From Gaertneriomyces semiglobifer (lineage: Eukaryota; Chytridiomycota; Chytridiomycetes; Spizellomycetales; Spizellomycetaceae), in the NCBI GenBank assembly GCA_025558075.1, contig JAHLKF010000012.1, forward strand, positions 186,001 to 250,000: a DNA stretch of 64,000 bases. Reading direction: 5' to 3'. Positions within the stretch are counted from its first letter, which is position 1. Each line of letters opens with the position of its first letter. The notes under the pieces are model-generated. The model did no database searches, had not been told where the DNA came from, and saw only the letters and a list, made by a program, of their open reading frames with translations. Both the position numbers and the translations under genes were made by a program. Positions 1 through 12,012 of the stretch are shown here, piece after piece.

Positions 1-145
1 AGTGGGTGATGAGGTTTTATGGTATGAGGTTGAAACGGTTTTCTTTTTTTTCTTTACCTGTTCCTTTGATGGCGAGGTAGACGGGCTTGGAAACGTCTGT
101 ACCGTCGTATTCGGCGAGTTCGGAGGGTGTAAATGATTTAGACAT
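1..145 (-). CDS. Cytochrome b5-like heme/steroid-binding (MAPR-type) protein, 5' exon only
   Basis: Only the first coding exon (145 down to 58) and part of intron 1 lie in the window; the rest is beyond the left edge. The exon encodes about 29 residues starting MSKSFTPSELAEYDG and ending PVYLAIKGT. This is the start of the cytochrome b5-like fold of membrane-associated progesterone receptor component (MAPR/Dap1-like) proteins, where the next residues are usually VFDV. The donor GTAAAG falls one base into the next codon, and that base is G, as expected for Val. MAPR proteins bind heme and often assist sterol-synthesis P450s. Unlike Dap1/PGRMC there is no N-terminal membrane segment before the domain, so this is probably a small soluble form. 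The family call rests on one short exon. Confidence 0.72.
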
Positions 146-1970
146 CCTGTTGTTTCTTCTTCCTTCTTCGGTGTCCTGTGTTGCGGTGTGGTGGTGATTC
201 GGTTTTGGTTTCCCCCCTTTCTATATGCGACAATCCCTGTCTCGGTTATAGTATGTTTTTTGGGTGGAGAGCGATAAGGTGTATCTCTTTGAATGCAAAA
301 ACAAGAATCAGAAACTCGTTTCATACATGATATGATATGAATGAATGAATGACAGAGAAAGATTTTTACGTACCCGCCAGTAAAGTCTGGTTAAATGGAA
401 GTCGTTGATGTGGGTAAGATTCGTCTTTGGGTTTGACCGAACCTTGTCGAAAACAGCGGTTGTAGAACTTCGAGATCCGCCGTTTTTGTTGACCGCGTTT
501 ATTATCCGAACAAAAGTGCTCATTTACACAAACCGCAAAGCAGATTACCAGAAAACAAGAAAACACTCGGTATATGTATATATAAACGTATATAAGTAAG
601 TACTACTCCCCCACCATCACTTTCCACAACATTACCAACCCGAAAAAGAAAGAAAAACCAACACCACCAAGGACTAAACTATAACCCCAGTTTCTTGCGC
701 TCTTCCTTTTTTTTATTTCCGTAACCTGATATCAATAATATACTAAAAAAACTAAGTGTTTATAAATGTAATAACGTAGACAGAGAAAGAGCGGAAAAAG
801 AATCCATAAAATGAATCCGAATAACGGTGGAATACTGATTCTGTCGTGTGTGCGTGCGGGGTGTGTGTGTGTGTGTGTGCGTGTTTTCGAACCGTCTCAC
901 GTCTTCGGCGGTGTTGATGGCGGTGGTAATGGTGGTATTGGTGTTGTTGTTGTTGATGGTGTGGATGGTGTGTTTTTTAAACTGACTGATAGATTTTTTC
1001 ATTTTCACAATACTTCTTCCATACGTACGTCTTGAAACTTGACCACTAATATATATCATTCGTCGCGCACCACCTGCAATTCCATGAGTTTTTCTCGGGG
1101 GTAAAGAACACAAAAGGTAAGGTAACGTCGAAAGAAGTAAATCCCCAAGCGCGCGCGTGTGTGTTGAGGTGGGTAGGAATGGCTTTCAACCGTAGAAGGT
1201 GGAGGATCCGACGACGACAAGGATGACGAGGACAATCAGCGACGCCCAAAAGCAAGCTTCATCTCACACCCCTCCACCCTCCACCCTCCACCAATATGAG
1301 ACATCCAGAATCAATAGAAGACAATCTACAATCAAATGAGCGACAAAAGAAGGGGGTCACCACATTCCACATTCCACATTCCACATTCCGCGGCCCCGTC
1401 ACACGTCCACATTGTCCCTTTCCACTCTTCATCAGTTATCCGCTGTTCATGTATGTCTTGAAATCCCGGAACCAACGCGTAGGCAAGTAAGAGACAGACA
1501 GAACCCCTTGGTTGGTGTTCTCAGGTGGTCACAGCAAAACGGGACCGTCTCACATCCCCCAAGTGGAGCAAGAATCGTATACACATACACGCTCACTCCC
1601 CCAGTCCAACGTAAAATAGTCGACAGCCCCACTGCGCCGTTGAGAAAGACGATTGTTTGGTGGTGTTTCACCGGGTGGGTGGGAGATGAACAGATGGGAG
1701 AGACAGTGACCGACGCGCATCGCGCTCTTGCGCAAACCAAGGAGGGTGTGGACAGAGAGCCAGACATCCAAGAGAGGTAAAATCCGCTAATCCAGAGAGC
1801 CGAAAGAAGAGGAATCACGGCGCCACAAGACATCAAAAAACGAGAATCAAAACGAAAAAAACAAATGTCCAGAATATCATCTCTTAATCGCCCCAAATCC
1901 AGAATGAAAAGTGCGTGTGTGTTTGAGAGAGAGAGAGACGAGGCGAGGAGGATATAGATCTCCTCATAAT
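146..1970. other. Intergenic, simple-sequence rich, no gene seen
   Basis: No reading frame here has convincing protein character. The stretch holds the upstream region of the MAPR gene and the 3' flank of the cyclin. Simple repeats include a GT run at about 861-880, GGT/GTT-rich sequence at 905-970, and a CATTC-type direct repeat at about 1363-1388. Open frames on both strands are low-complexity artefacts of these repeats. Confidence 0.6.
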
Positions 1971-3602
1971 CTACAAATACCCCGCACCCGCAAATCCCAT
2001 CTGCGGTCGCTGTCGGTACATCCCACCCCCAGCCTGCGCATGATGATGATGATGATGGTGCAGATGTTGATGACTCAAACTCATCACCGGCGGCGGAACC
2101 GGATGGTGATGGTGATAATGATGATGATGGGGAGCATAAGACGGATACAACGGGTGCTGAAGCGCGTCCTCCTCTTCCTCCGCCTCCTCATCCTCGTCAC
2201 CGGTTCCATAAACGGTAGGCGACACCGGTGTGGTATCGCGATGACACAATGTGGTCACATTCCCGTGAGTGCCTGCATTGATGCCGTTGTAATGATGATG
2301 CGCGGCAGAGTAGCTCGGAAGACTGCTCGTCGTGTCGCCCGCACAACACCCCCACACATAACTCCCGCCGTAAGGAAGGTATGGGATCATAGGGACGTAA
2401 TGGATGGGAGACGGGTCGTACGTGGGGGGAAGTTTGGACGTGCGGCGGGAACTTGTTGTTGTCGTGGACCTGAATGTTGTTGTTGAGGTCGTTGTCGGTC
2501 TGGCATCTGTTGTTGTCCGTGCGGAATAGGCATCGGATGTACCAAGTCTGCTACGAGGCAATGTCGTCACGCGAGGTTCCCCACCTGCACTACTCCCATT
2601 CAAAGACGCAGCCGCAGCCGCAGCCGCCGCAGCAGTAGTAGTAGGAGTAGGAGTAGCAGTAGGAGTCATATGCATAGTATTCGTAGTAAGTTTACCACCC
2701 GGTTTCATCTCCAACACCGTCCGGTTCTTCACACACCACTCCACAAAATCCGTCCACGTCGCCGCATCCACATTCACTTTCCACCTGAGCCGTTCCAACA
2801 CGGACCGTTCCATACTGTTAATCGTCTCCAGTCGGATATTGGCCAATTCGGACCACGTCTTGTTCGTGAACCGATTATCGTCCGTGACTTTTTGTGCGAG
2901 GATGATGGTGGTCGCGACGAGTGTGTGGAGCGGGGACGTTGTCGGGTCGAGATCGTAGTGTTTGAGGTCCGGGGGGCAAGGCGATGCCGGAGGAGACGGT
3001 ATATGGAACTGGGGTGGAGACGGATCGAGTGGTGAAGTAGGCTTCTGCAGTGTGGTGGAGGGTATCGAGGCTGAAGCGGGTGATAATAACGATGATGATG
3101 ATGAAGAAGACGAAGAAGATCCATGCGGCCGCAGTCGAAAGACATATATGAGGGCTAATAAAATGATCTGGGTGCTGACGCCGCTTGCTCGGACGAGACG
3201 GGAGACAAAGGTGGAGAGACTGTGCGGGGGGAGGGTCAAGGCCGTTGCGGGTGTCGAAGAGTTGGGTTTGTTGTTGTGGCAGTAAAAGTTGTGAACGACG
3301 ACGCAGTATAGACGGGTTGCTTGGGCGGGAGTGAAGGGTGGGGAACGGGAGGAAGAGCAAGGAGACGGTGGGGGCGACGAGGAGTACGGGATGGGTATGA
3401 TTGGGTCGTAGGCCGGTCGTCGTTTCAGCGTTGACGATGACGTTCGGGAAATAGTGGCGTACGGCTGTTGCTGATGCTGAGGATGCGGATACTGCTGGTG
3501 ATGCGGTTGATAGGCGGAAGACATGTGGCAGCCGTATTGCTGATGCGGGTGATGATGCTGGGGGACGTAGAGGCCGTTACTCGTCCATGTAGAGACAGCC
3601 AT
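1971..3602 (-). CDS. PHO80/Pcl-family cyclin with long low-complexity tails
   Basis: Single-exon gene, 543 residues from the ATG at 3602; an in-frame ATG 14 codons upstream (3644) gives a less natural N terminus. The cyclin box lies at about residues 90-300. It holds TRLYCVVVHNFYCHN, then a helix with LLALIYVFRL, then ATTIILAQKVTDDN...TNKTWSELANI...SMERSVLERLRWKVNV, the pattern of Pcl1/Pcl2/Clg1-type cyclins that activate Pho85-like CDKs. The box is interrupted by a poly-Ser insertion. The C-terminal half is low complexity: poly-Ala, Thr-rich, an acidic EDEEAEEEED stretch and many His runs. Such cyclins link CDK activity to growth, polarity or nutrient state; the specific role cannot be read from the sequence. 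Confidence 0.75.
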   Translation of the reverse strand: MAVSTWTSNGLYVPQHHHPHQQYGCHMSSAYQPHHQQYPHPQHQQQPYATISRTSSSTLKRRPAYDPIIPIPYSSSPPPSPCSSSRSPPFTPAQATRLYCVVVHNFYCHNNKPNSSTPATALTLPPHSLSTFVSRLVRASGVSTQIILLALIYVFRLRPHGSSSSSSSSSSLLSPASASIPSTTLQKPTSPLDPSPPQFHIPSPPASPCPPDLKHYDLDPTTSPLHTLVATTIILAQKVTDDNRFTNKTWSELANIRLETINSMERSVLERLRWKVNVDAATWTDFVEWCVKNRTVLEMKPGGKLTTNTMHMTPTATPTPTTTAAAAAAAAASLNGSSAGGEPRVTTLPRSRLGTSDAYSARTTTDARPTTTSTTTFRSTTTTSSRRTSKLPPTYDPSPIHYVPMIPYLPYGGSYVWGCCAGDTTSSLPSYSAAHHHYNGINAGTHGNVTTLCHRDTTPVSPTVYGTGDEDEEAEEEEDALQHPLYPSYAPHHHHYHHHHPVPPPVMSLSHQHLHHHHHHHAQAGGGMYRQRPQMGFAGAGYL

Positions 3603-6320
3603 TGTGTGTTTTGCGGGTATCAGGCGGTAACAAAAAAACGTCAAATCGTTTCCCCAGCGGGATCTATAGGTATATGAATGACAGGCGACAGGCCCTTTTA
3701 GAGTACTGACAGAGGTTGGGAACAGACGGTAACTATTAAACGGTGCAGGTCACAGATAGGATAGATCCAGCGGCTGAAAGGGTTCGCCCGTCTACGGTTT
3801 GACAGTGTTCAAAACTGATCGAGACGGGGGAGGAAGCGACCGGCCGACACTGACGTTGACGGGTGGGGACACAACCGAACTCATAAGCGACAGAGCATAA
3901 CTGTAGCAGCAGTGTGTTGTATATACACAGACAGAGCGAGACAAGCGTCAGAGATTGCAAGAGAGAGAGAGGTCTAATCGGATTCCGGCGGCGGCGGGTG
4001 TGTGGGTTGTGTGGATGTGGGATCACAATTGTCTCCTGATTTTTGCACACACGAAATGAGGTTTGTCTCTCAAGATTTTTCCACCCTTTCCGTTGTTTGG
4101 CCTTTCCAATTCCCCCCGGTCTCCTCCCCCGGATATCTATTTGTCAAAAAGTTTGTCTTGTCGCGGGGGGCGAGGCAGTCAAAAAGGTGTGTTGTGTGCG
4201 TGTGTGTGTTGTGATATCCGATCAACTTTTGGGTGGAAAGCGGGTTTGCGGGTTGGACGGATGGTTATTAAAGAAAGGTTAATAAGTGGCCATTTGAACG
4301 CAAATGGTGCGAGTGAGGTGAGGAGCACACTGCACAGGGGAACTGCCGAGTTGTAGAAGGGGTGGGTGGATTACTAGTTACTAGCTAGCGCTACTACCAG
4401 CTATACTACGCAGCCAGCGAGATGACATGCCCTGCCCTCCATCCAATCGATCCAATCAATCAATCAATTCACCGTAACAGTTAAAGTGTGCTTATTACAT
4501 TTACGGTTTACGTGTGTGTAATAATATTATGTTGTGTTGTGCCATGTCTGAACCCCCCTTTCAATTTCGGTTCGGTTCGGTTCGGTTCGGGGGGAGGATC
4601 AGGACTCAGGAGAGTTGTTCAACTGGTGGTGTTGTTGTTGGTGTTTTTGGTTGGTGTGTGCACTGTGCGGGTTATCTGTGGCCCCCCACGTAGCACGGAT
4701 TGAACATGATGAGAGACTTGCGTGTATCTTGCGTGTGCGTCTTTGTTGTGTGTGCAGCTTGGCTGAATTATGAATTATGAATAGATGGATCTGGACATTA
4801 TTACATGGAAAAGGAGGTTTACTCGGGTATTCCACTTCCCCCGAAGAAGCACGATCCCAACCCACCCACCCCCCCCAAATCGAGCAGATGCAGGTGCCGA
4901 ACAGAGCAAGCGAAAACAAGGTTTTCCCTTTGATATACACACGCAAATATGGGGTGAAATTGATGAGACGCTTTTTGACAACAACACAACAACGAACCGC
5001 AACACCGCACACCGCAAAGGACCGTTTTTGGTTGAATGGCAAACCGCATGTGCTTCAAATTCACACACACCCATTCCAACCACCGCAGAGATTAATTTCA
5101 AGAACCCAGCGGTATATATAAATCTTCTTTCGGGGGGGAGGGGGGGGGTTTGCTTAAAGGATGGTAGGGGAGTGTGAATTCACCGTGTGATGCCCTTCCT
5201 AGGTCCACTCTATCATCACCCATCATCGCTCCATCACACTCACTCAGATCATCACAGATGTACTTCCAACCTCTTGACATTCAGGTGGACAGCTATACAT
5301 ATACAAAAGCGGACCCCCTTTTCATTCAAACGGGCCTATCTTGTGAATCTGAATCTATGAACTCTCATCATGGGCCCTGCCCCCGACAGCGACGGGCAAC
5401 AGTTAACAGCGCGAAAACGATAAATTCCACACCCTTTCTCTCCTGTGAACGAAAACTGGTGAATGGATGAATTTGAATGGGCCATGCCAAGATCCATCTT
5501 TCACACGCTCCGTTAACCCCGTTTCCCCGTTCCACCCCGCCCCCAAAAAAAAAAACTTTTTCATCACAAACCCAACCGCGTGTTTTTTTTTGGTTGACCA
5601 AGCGCGTCTCCATTTGTCCGAACCCGTCGTCATGTCCGAACCGTCCGAATGTGTCCGAAATCTGTCCGAACCAGTTTTCTCGAATCGTTGACGGTCAAAA
5701 CAGACAATGTTGATATCCGAAATGTGGGTCTCTCGGTTATAATGGATATATATGTACATACGCTTCAATCCAACCCCCATCTCTAAATATATATATATAT
5801 ATATATATATCTGTCCTTTCTATATATACGAAAAAAGTGTCCCACTGTGTGTCGGCTGTGCGTGTGTGTGTGAGTTGTCGAGGGTGTGGTCAACTACTGT
5901 GTATGCTGTACCGCACCATGTAGCTTCCTCCTCCTCACGTGTTCCTCAACATACGCCTGTTCACGTCCACACCAAAATTGTTCCGTTTTCCTTCCACTTC
6001 GTTCTCCAACGAGTAAGAGTACCGCCCACATTCCAAAACTGCAATGTGGGGTGGGAAACTTCCAAACCACCTCCTATCCAAAACAATAATCCACGTCCTC
6101 CACAAAGTAAATACAGAAAAGTCCAAGAAAAAAAAAACATTTGCGAAGAAATACGCCGTCGGGTCCGGAAAATAGGTTTTCTCATGCTCAAGAGATGTGA
6201 AGAGAGATACGAGGAGGAGGGAGCGGGATGGGGAGAGAGGTAACTTGGGGGTAAACAAGACTCTCCTGTTTCCACAAGCCCGCCACCACATCTCAAGTAA
6301 CCACCACATCATCATCATCA
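3603..6320. other. 2.7-kb intergenic region with short repeats
   Basis: I see no gene. It is the upstream region of the cyclin and the 3' flank of the DUF4436-like gene. Notable items are a (TTCGG)n tract at about 4567-4590, ATCA repeats near 4445-4467, four GTCCGAA motifs at about 5633-5675, and an (AT)n run at about 5787-5812. All open frames are short and compositionally biased. Confidence 0.6.
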
Positions 6321-7595
6321 TCAAGTCAAGATATCCCCGGCCTTGCCATGTGGCCACCGATGGATATCCACCACCTGGTTCGTCCGTGATTTGCGCGTAT
6401 GATGGTATATGTAATTCGCCAATAACAACGCAGCTAGTGAGAAAAAAACAGATATTCAGTTTCTCCATTGCGAGGCAACAAAAAAAAAAAAGAGAAATGA
6501 AAACATGCGTAGCAAGAGACTGCCATACCGGCTAGGGCGACCAACACCATGTTCCAAAAGAACCCGACAACATCGAGCGTGCTTCCGATCGGCGGGGCGT
6601 GGGGTTGCGAGTTCCTGATACTTGGGAGGGCAAACATCATGCTGACGGTGACGGCAATGGTAGGGGGTTCGACCTGACGATTGGTCCACCAGACGTTGAC
6701 GGCGAGGATGAATGCCAGGAGGGAGAGGACCCACATAAAGATGGTGAGGACGACGACAAAGAGTTTGGTGGTGGTGGCGCGTTTGATGGAGGCGGAGGCG
6801 AGGATGAGGGTGGCGTCTGCAGAAGGGGAGAGGTCGCATACGGTCGGGAAAGAGATGGAGTAGGAGAGCAAGGGGGCGTTGGCGGAGACGAGAAGGGATG
6901 CGGGTGCGAAAGTCTCGGTGGAGACGATGGCGCCGTTCGGACCGGTTGGGGAGTCGGTGACGATGCGTTGGGTAGCGGTGAGGGTAAAGACTTTGGAAAA
7001 GGAGTCAAAGGGGTAATTGTTAATGTCGCCGGACATGGACAGTTCGAGGTCTGCGGGTTGCATGGAGGCGAGGCGTGCAAAGCGGAGAGTGGTGGTGCCG
7101 ATGGTGACATTGACATCCCGACCGAGACGACGGGCGCCGACGACGTCGTCCGCGACAATGAGACCCCCGAAATCGCCTAACCCGACCAAGCCGCGTTCGC
7201 CCTCTTCGCTCAGGTCACCGGCCGGCGTGAACTCGAGATGGATGCCAAAGGTGCTTTGTTCGGGGTTCACGCTGGTGACGCTGAGGTCGATTTGAATGAC
7301 ATTGGGGACGCGGTCAAAGAGGGTGCCGTTGACGGTGCCGGCCTCGGAGGACAAGGGGATGTTGTAGGGAAAGGCAAACGAGGGGGAATTCGAGTTGCAG
7401 AGGATGAAATCCGTCTGTTGAAGTTTTCTCCGGCCCTGGAATGTGTAGTGGATGAATGAGTGTTAAGCCTGACTGCCTCCTCTCTCATGCACAACTTACC
7501 GAAGCTCTGTTGACGAGACCGACAGTGATGACACAAGTGGCCAGGATGGACAAGCCAAGCAGGCTGCATAACCACAGACGCAGCCGCCGTGACAT
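6321..7595 (-). CDS. DUF4436-like multi-span membrane protein
   Basis: Three exons: 7595-7500, 7435-6529 and 6433-6321, joined in phases 0 and 1; about 371 residues. Exon 1 encodes a signal-anchor helix (LWLCSLLGLSILATCVITVG). The lumenal or extracellular region has beta-type sequence with NNYPFDSFSK and SFPTVCDLSP, resembling DUF4436 proteins. It is followed by three C-terminal membrane segments (TTKLFVVVLTIFMWVLSLLA, PTIAVTVSMMFALPS, FFWNMVLVALAALLLANYI). The last exon was found by splicing GTATGG to CTCACTAG, which replaces a Phe-rich read-through with a sensible basic cytoplasmic tail. An in-frame ATG at 7613 is an alternative start. The family has no assigned biochemical role. Confidence 0.62.
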
Positions 7596-8186
7596 GCCGC
7601 ATGCAAACCTCATTCTCTCTCCCTAGCCCTCTCTGTCTGTTTGCCTCTTGACTGCCCAGCACCTCTTTTCTCTCTCTCAACGTCTTCCTCACTCTGTCTC
7701 TCTGTCTCTTATATCACGCTAACGATCATGGGTGGTGGTGGCTCTCGCTCTACTACTGGTACTTCTCTCTCTCTATCTCTTATTCGCCCGCTGTTTATTG
7801 TGTGTGTGGGTGGTGGCTTACACACAGCTATCCCATTCCTGCGCGCGGGCAAACAACAACACCAATTGCCAACGTTTAAAAGAGAGGACCCCCCAAATGC
7901 GCAGAACACCTTTTGCTAAGTGCTGCCTGTTGCGAATTGGGAATTGTCTGTTGTTGCTCTGTGATGGGATCTTTCTATCGAATAAAAATGGATCTACGCA
8001 AAATGCACCAACACACAACACACAATTCAACTTCAACTTTCAAATTTCATAGCAATTTGCCACACACACACACACACACTTCTTCTCTTTTATATTTACT
8101 AGTACTAGTTATTACTAGTAATTGTATATGTAACTACCAGTAGTACTTAAGCTTACTATTACTTCCTTATTATGATACTATACTAC

Positions 8187-8251
<65 letters not shown>

Positions 8252-8773
8252 GATCATGGCCCCCCATCGGCCCAAAAGAACAACAAAAAACACATCTTGA
8301 AACCGCAAAAATAGGGGCACCCCGAGTCGACACGCGTGTCAGATGTAGTGGCACAGCCATGTTGTATATGCGTGTGTTCAATAAGGGGTTGCATGACCGA
8401 GTGTGTGTGTTTTATTATGAATTGAATATGAGACGAGACGAGTCAGTCAGTCTCAGACAGATGCAGACAAAGGGAACATTAACAAACAGAGCCCACGCGT
8501 TTTGTGTTTGGCTAGACTTTTTATCTTTGTATGTGCATGTGTGTCTGCGAGACGTTACTAGACGTAGGCCAACACAGGAGTACTAGTAACTAGCAGAAGA
8601 AGAAAGAGTGGGGTCATAGAAGAAAAGTAGAGATATATACTTATACACTGTGGTGGTGGTTATGCTGTACATGTACTGAGGTGACAGAAAGGGGCATTCG
8701 AGGAGGTGAGGTAAAACCATCACTGCAAAACGCACACGCAGGCAGGCAGGCAGGCAAACAACAGCAACAGAAA
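7596..8773. other. Intergenic, microsatellite rich, between divergent genes
   Basis: This is the shared upstream region of the DUF4436-like gene (minus) and the kinesin (plus). It contains CA and CT tracts, several tact/agta clusters at about 8098-8165, and a CAGG tetranucleotide run near 8740-8755. No coding sequence is supported. Confidence 0.6.
8186..8249. repeat. (CA)n-(CT)n compound microsatellite
   Basis: About 30 bases of CA dinucleotides run directly into about 35 bases of CT dinucleotides. A shorter CA run lies upstream at about 8063-8082. Read directly from the sequence. Confidence 0.9.
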
Positions 8774-11700
8774 ATGTTCTCAAACCTACGGGCTCCCACC
8801 CTCTTTTCTCGTCAAAAGTCTTCGGATAACAACAGCAACAATGCGACGAGTATCAGTGTTCCACCCATCCTCGCCCCGCCGAATGGGAATGGGAATGCGA
8901 ATGGGATGAGTGGGGGAAAGGCATTTGTTCCCTCTTTGCCTACCCCTTCGCCCTCACCCACAGATGCGTATTCTCCTGCTCATCAGTTGTCTAGGACAAA
9001 CTCGAATCATCTTGTACGTAATCAATTCCAATTCGAGCGAAGCGTGCTCCGAGCGTAGCGAGGAGAATTGGAGAAACGAGCGACAGCGAGTGAATGCTCC
9101 GCGGAGCGGAGCGAATGTTCCGAGCGCAGCGAGGAGATTGGACTGGATGCCGAGCAGAGCTCGGATGAACGAGCGATAGCGAGTGGATGCTCCGCGAGGC
9201 GGAGCGAATAAGCATAGCGCAGCGTGCTCCGAGCAGAGCGAGGATATCGAGCAAAGCGAGATGAAGGATTGGGATGGCATGCCGAGCAGAGCTCGGATGA
9301 ACGAGCGATAGCGAGTGGATGCTCCGCGAGGCGGAGCGAATAAGCATAGCGCAGCGTGCTCCGAGCAGAGCGAGGATATCGAGCAAAGCGAGATGAAGGA
9401 TTGGGATGGCATGCCGAGCAGAGCTCGGATGAACGAGCGATAGCGAGTGGATGCTCCGCGAGGCGGAGCGAATATGCCGAGCAGAGCTCGGATGAAGAAG
9501 AATTGCATGCCGAGTGTATTTATTCCGAGCAGAGCGAGGAGTGAGTTGGATGACAGACAGATAGAGGACAGAGAACAGAGGACACGGGATAGAGGAAATG
9601 CACACACATACATGCACACTCACACCTACTGACCTATCACATTAACAGGCCAGCAGTTCGGATATACCCTCCACACCCACACGGACAGCGTCACCCACAG
9701 AGAGCAACAACACACCGAGTAGTAATAATAGTAAACGCAAAGACGTATGCACCGTCACAGTCAGAATACGCCCGCAATCCTCCTCCGAACGGCTCCTCAA
9801 CCCTCAAAACATATGGGACGTCGCCGAACTCGACAATCGCATCTCCCTCGACCCCGACTATGCCGCCCAACAGCGTCGCTCCCTCGTCCCCTTTCATTTC
9901 GATTCCGTCCAAACCGGCAGCGACAACAAAAAGCTCTACGAGCTCGCTTGCCGAAACGTGGTCCGTGCCGCCATGGACGGCATCAATGCCACCGTCTTTG
10001 CATATGGGCAAACCGCCAGTGGAAAAACCTATTCCATGATGGGCGTCGATGAGCAGCCAGGTGTCATCCCGCAGGCCGTCGATGACATCTTTAGCTACAT
10101 TCGCTCACAGAGTGCGGATCGTGAATACCTCCTTCGCGTGTCCTACATGGAAATCTACAACGAAACCATCCGCGATCTATTATCTCCTGACCAGACCGAC
10201 CTGCGGATCCACGAAGACCGGAAACGCGGCGTCTTTGTGAGCCCCCTCAAGGAAGAGATCGTGACGAGTCCGAAGCAGGTCATGCGCATCATCCGGAAGG
10301 GAGAGGAAAATCGGCATTTCGGCGCAACAGATTACAACGAGCATTCTTCGCGAAGTCATACCATTTTTCAAATGATTGTGGAAAGTCGTCAACGCACGGG
10401 GGGCAGTGGGATCCTGGGGACACCCAACGGGCGGAACGGAAATCGAACGCCGCGTGGAACGGTCACCATGAGTCAGTTGAACCTGATTGATCTCGCTGGA
10501 AGCGAAAAGGCCACCACGGACACGGATCGGCGGAAAGAAGGCGCGTATATCAACAAATCCCTGTTGACCCTCGGCACCGTCATTTCCAAACTGACCGACG
10601 AGAAGCATGCCATGAATTCCAACGCCGGTGGTGTTCACATTCCTTACCGCGACTCTAAATTGACACGGATATTGCAGTCGTCGCTTGCCGGCAATGCCAA
10701 AATCTCGGTGATCTGCACCATCTCACCCACCATTGCAAATGCAGAGGAAAGCACCAACACTTTGAAATTCGCTGCGCGAGTGAAAAAGGTGGTCATCAAG
10801 GCCAGTGCCAATCGTATTGTGGACGAAAAGGCTTTGTTGCAAAAATACAAGGCCGAGATCGAGGAGCTGCGAACACGGTTGATCGAGACAGAAGGGTTAT
10901 TGGAGCGCGAACGACAGGAACGGTTAGCTAACAGTGGTGCTGGTGGAAGTAGTCTCAACGTCAATGGTGTGGTGGATGATCGGGAACGACGGAAATGGGA
11001 GGAACAACTTGCCGACTCGCGGGTGCAGCGGACTGCTCTTAAGGAGAGGATTGATCATTTGACGAATATGATTTTGACGTCGAAAACCATTACACCTAAA
11101 CAGTTGTTGGATTGGACGCCGGAACCGGGACGACACAGTGTCATGATGGAGGGGGGATTGTTACCTACCAGCACAACAACAACGACAACGACACAGAGTG
11201 GTGTTGGTGGGGCATCTTCACCCGGTCAGATGCCTCGGAAATCTGTTGCTGGATCACGGCTTACAGACAAGGAGTTTATGAAACGACATATCCGAGAGAT
11301 TGACATGCGGGATGAACGGATCCGTGCGTTCGAGACGTTGGTGGATCAACTGCGACAGCTTGGTGTGTCTGATGTTCTGACCAAGATCAGCGAGTTTGAG
11401 CGGAACGACGGACGGATAGCAGGCGTGGATGTGGTCGGCATGGAGAAACGCAACGGAGAACTAGAAGAAGAAGTCCGGATGTTGCGAGAGACTGTCAAGA
11501 TGTATGAAATGCGCATGGTGCGTGAAGCCGAGACAAGAGCGATGCGGGATGATGGACATGATGAGGAACTGGAGCGGGAGCGGGACCGGGTGGTGGACCA
11601 GCAGCGCAGGCGCATTGAAGAGCTGGAGAATGAGAGCAAGAGTTTGCGGGGGACTGTCAAGAGTTTGCGGGATTCGATACGGATGTTGGAGTTGACGAAT

Positions 11701-12012
11701 GATATGTTTGTCAAGATCAATGCGTCGGATATTCAGCAGATACAGAGTGAGATGACAACGACGACGGGAGGTGGTGGTGGTTTGGGAACGAGTACCCCGC
11801 GCGTGAGTGTGACGTCTGCGTCGTCGGATACGACGAGTGATAAGCGTGTGAGGGATTTGGAGTTGGCATTGGACAGGGAGCGACGGTTACGCGTCGAGGA
11901 ACAGAGGAGTGGGAGTGAGCGGGTGGCTGGGTTGGAGGCCGAGTTGGCCATTGCAAAAGCCGAATTGGGTGTGGTGAGGATGGTACCTGTCTTTGGAAAG
12001 AGCGGGAGGTAG
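8774..12012 (+). CDS. Kinesin motor protein, CENP-E/kinesin-7-like
   Basis: Two exons: 8774-9013 and 9649-12012 (phase 0), 867 residues. An N-terminal Ser/Pro-rich extension of about 120 residues precedes the motor, which begins VCTVTVRIRPQ. P-loop GQTASGKT is at about 200-207, switch I SSRSH at about 313-317 and switch II DLAGSE at about 361-366. The motor ends near residue 470 at ARVKKVVIKASANRIVDEK and is followed by predicted coiled coil with Thr/Gly-rich breaks to the C terminus. The N-terminal motor implies plus-end-directed microtubule movement. The motor sequence and neck resemble kinesin-7 (CENP-E, fungal Kip2-like), but the subfamily needs a tree. The intron is 635 nt, far longer than its neighbours, and is filled with a tandem repeat. 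Confidence 0.93.
9147..9540. repeat. 132-bp tandem repeat with palindromic modules inside the kinesin intron
   Basis: The element starting ATGCCGAGCAGAGCTCGG occurs at 9147, 9279 and 9411, an exact 132-bp spacing. The third copy breaks off at about 9475 and a further partial CCGAGCAGAGCTCGG follows. Each unit contains perfect short inverted repeats: CCGAGC-AGA-GCTCGG and GCTCCGC-GAG-GCGGAGC. Many AGCGAG/GAGCGA words surround them, and degenerate modules extend back to about 9033. Because 132 is divisible by 3, all frames remain open, which explains the long spurious minus-strand frames here. Confidence 0.9.

Noticed and set aside
760..1113. Thr/His-rich minus frame and Gly/Val-rich plus frame
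   Set aside because: Low-complexity translation of GT and GGT/GTT repeats with no conserved features.
9147..9540. CRISPR-like array
   Set aside because: Repeats are contiguous without unique spacers and lie in a eukaryotic intron.
8954..9619. Long minus-strand open frames of 210-221 codons with internal repeats
   Set aside because: They are produced by the 132-bp repeat, whose length is a multiple of three, and lie antisense in the kinesin intron.
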